The notes beneath the pieces are model-generated. The model was not told the origin of the DNA. It was given only the letters and a program-made list of their open reading frames with translations, and made no database searches. Below, piece after piece: positions 14,984-16,409 of a DNA stretch of 16,409 nucleotides. The DNA lies in the NCBI GenBank assembly GCA_011048855.1, contig DSCZ01000475.1, positions 1 through 16,409 of the forward strand. The letters run 5' to 3'. Made by a program: the position numbers and the translations under genes. The stretch comes from Desulfobacteraceae bacterium. GTDB lineage: Bacteria; Desulfobacterota; DSM-4660; Desulfatiglandales; Desulfatiglandaceae. The number at the start of each line of letters is the position of its first letter. The stretch's first letter is position 1.

Positions 14984-16409
14984 ATGTTTCGTATAAGACG
15001 CATCTACGACGATACCCTCCCGCTGAACAGGGACACCTTGAAACAGGTGAAGGGAATCCTCCGCACGCGGTTTTCGTCGATTTCCGAGGAGGAAATCGAG
15101 AGCCTGGGCGAACGGCTTAGAAATCCATTCAGAAACCGATTCCGGTCAATCCTGCTTGCTGCTGAAAATATGCGCGGCCGGGTGCTGGGATTCACCCTGC
15201 TTCTGCATGAACCGGAGCTGGAATTTTGTTTCCTGGACTGGATCGCAACGCTTAAAGGCGGCACCGGAGGTGGAATCGGAGGGGCGTTATATGAAGGGGT
15301 GCGCAGGGAAGCTTCGGTTTTGAAGGTCGAGGGGCTTTTTTTTGAATGCCTTCCCGACGACGAGAATTTATGCAGGGATAAAGCCCTGTTGAAGGAGAAT
15401 CGTGCCCGTCTCAGGTTCTATGAACGCTACGGGGCTCGTCCGATTGTCGGAACCGCCTACGAGGCTCCGGTGAATGAAGGTGATACATGCATGCCGCATC
15501 TGGTTTATGACGGGCTTGACAGGCCGCGGCGCCCGGGTGCTCACTTTATGAAACAGGTGGTGAGGGCGATTCTCGAGCGCAAGTACGCCGGGTACTGCCC
15601 GCCGGAATATGTCGAGAAGGTCGTGGAATCCTTCACGGATTCCCCGATCGTTCTAAGGAACTTGCGTTATGTGAGGCCCGAGGCGGTCAAGTCTGAAATC
15701 GAAGGAAGCCCGGTCGGGCGGATAGCACTCGTCGTAAACGATCACCATAGGGTTCACCATGTACACGAACGGGGATACGTGGAATCTCCGGTAAGGATCA
15801 AAAGCATCGCCGGAGAGCTTGAAAAATCAGAATGGTTTGATACGTTGGCCCCAAAGACTTTCCCGGACAGGTATCTTTACGCAGTGCACGACAGGGATTT
15901 CTGCATCTGGCTCAAAAAAGCCTGCATCGGAACGGCTGAAGGAAAGTCGCTGTATCCATATGTCTTCCCGATACGGAACAAGACACGCCCACCGCGCGAG
16001 CGTTCTGTTCTGGCGGGCTATTACTGTATCGACACGTTCACACCCATAAATAACCGGGCCTATCCCGCCGCCAGAAGGGCGGTTGATTGCGCGCTTACAG
16101 CGGCCCGGTGGCTGACCGAAGGCGGCCGCTTATCCTATGCCCTGGTTCGTCCACCGGGCCACCACGCGGAGCGGCGAAGCTTCGGCGGTTTCTGTTATTT
16201 CAACAACAGCGCCGTGGCCGCGAATTATCTGAGCGCCTACGGCAGGGTCGCGATCCTGGATATCGACTATCATCACGGAAATGGACAGCAGGACATTTTC
16301 TACCGGCGATCGGATGTGCTGACAGTTTCGATTCACGGGCATCCTCGCTTCGCCTATCCTTATTTCAGCGGTTTTTCAGAGGAGTGCGGCGAAGGGGAAG
16401 GGGATGGGT
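14984..16409 (+). CDS. GNAT acetyltransferase fused to class II HDAC / acetylpolyamine amidohydrolase (partial, 3' end missing)
   Basis: Open from ATG at 14984 to the window edge: 475 codons and no stop. Residues 1 to about 190 resemble a GNAT N-acetyltransferase, with LDWIATLKGGTGGGIGGALY (84-103) fitting the acetyl-CoA loop and RLRFYERYGARP (140-151) the C-terminal helix. From about 245 a histone-deacetylase-family domain begins (ALVVNDHHRVHH, then ESPVRIKSI). RPPGHHAE (389-396) supplies the catalytic histidine pair H393/H394, and DIDYHHGNGQ (426-435) gives zinc ligands D428 and H430. The third zinc ligand should lie beyond the window. Such amidohydrolases remove acetyl groups from amines such as acetylated polyamines or lysine derivatives. 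The ribosome site is weak, and the gene follows the second ligase by 12 bases. No signal peptide. Acetylation and deacetylation of the kamA-pathway product is the inferred role. Confidence 0.85.
   Translation, partial: MFRIRRIYDDTLPLNRDTLKQVKGILRTRFSSISEEEIESLGERLRNPFRNRFRSILLAAENMRGRVLGFTLLLHEPELEFCFLDWIATLKGGTGGGIGGALYEGVRREASVLKVEGLFFECLPDDENLCRDKALLKENRARLRFYERYGARPIVGTAYEAPVNEGDTCMPHLVYDGLDRPRRPGAHFMKQVVRAILERKYAGYCPPEYVEKVVESFTDSPIVLRNLRYVRPEAVKSEIEGSPVGRIALVVNDHHRVHHVHERGYVESPVRIKSIAGELEKSEWFDTLAPKTFPDRYLYAVHDRDFCIWLKKACIGTAEGKSLYPYVFPIRNKTRPPRERSVLAGYYCIDTFTPINNRAYPAARRAVDCALTAARWLTEGGRLSYALVRPPGHHAERRSFGGFCYFNNSAVAANYLSAYGRVAILDIDYHHGNGQQDIFYRRSDVLTVSIHGHPRFAYPYFSGFSEECGEGEGDG

Noticed and set aside
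15819..16049. 76-codon + strand frame within the GNAT-deacetylase gene
   Set aside because: Out-of-frame shadow of the larger gene that is open from 14984 to the window edge.
11554..16409. kamA plus GNAT as the ablA/ablB acetyl-beta-lysine osmolyte pair
   Set aside because: The GNAT domain is fused to a deacetylase, and two ATP-grasp ligases intervene; the simple ablAB pair does not have these.

Overview
The window looks like a piece of chromosome from an anaerobic or microaerophilic deltaproteobacterium (Desulfobacterota; a sulfate reducer or syntroph is plausible). This is inferred from gene content: a peroxiredoxin with selenocysteine at its active site, a PerR-type regulator, a stand-alone PEP/pyruvate-binding protein, and a KamA / ATP-grasp / GNAT-deacetylase cluster. 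No marker gene fixes the taxon. Eight genes are on the + strand and two on the - strand, and the right edge cuts a gene. I see no tRNA, rRNA, CRISPR array, insertion sequence or phage gene.

Positions 26-3520 (- strand) hold two membrane-associated or exported proteins. One is a secreted DUF3352-like protein whose C-terminus resembles the N-terminal helix of a type IV pilin. Downstream of it is a SAM methyltransferase carrying a transmembrane helix and an extra C-terminal domain.

Positions 3521-3924 are a 404-base divergent intergenic region with a good Fur-superfamily operator overlapping a sigma70-like promoter. It drives a compact peroxide-defence operon (3925-7359): perR, katG and a peroxiredoxin, closed by a strong terminator at 7371-7420. 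Two consecutive genes in it carry an in-frame TGA. In the peroxiredoxin the TGA sits exactly at the peroxidatic cysteine codon and is followed by a perfect stem-loop, so it is very likely selenocysteine. In katG the TGA replaces a conserved tryptophan, while the 302 codons after it are intact. That one may be a nonsense mutation, a base error, or readthrough.

Positions 7550-8797 encode a glutamate dehydrogenase with its own promoter and terminator. Positions 8980-11259 encode a PEP/pyruvate-binding (PPDK N-terminal type) protein lacking the phosphohistidine and TIM-barrel domains. A palindrome-rich spacer follows.

Positions 11554-16409 form an apparent biosynthetic operon: a lysine 2,3-aminomutase (KamA) with its lysine-binding and cofactor residues conserved, two different D-Ala-D-Ala-ligase-type ATP-grasp enzymes, and a GNAT acetyltransferase fused to a class II histone-deacetylase-type amidohydrolase, which runs off the window. 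Together they suggest a pathway that makes beta-lysine, couples it to other amino or carboxylic acids, and adds and removes an acetyl group. The product is unknown to me, and this cluster plus the recoded peroxide operon are the most interesting parts of the window.
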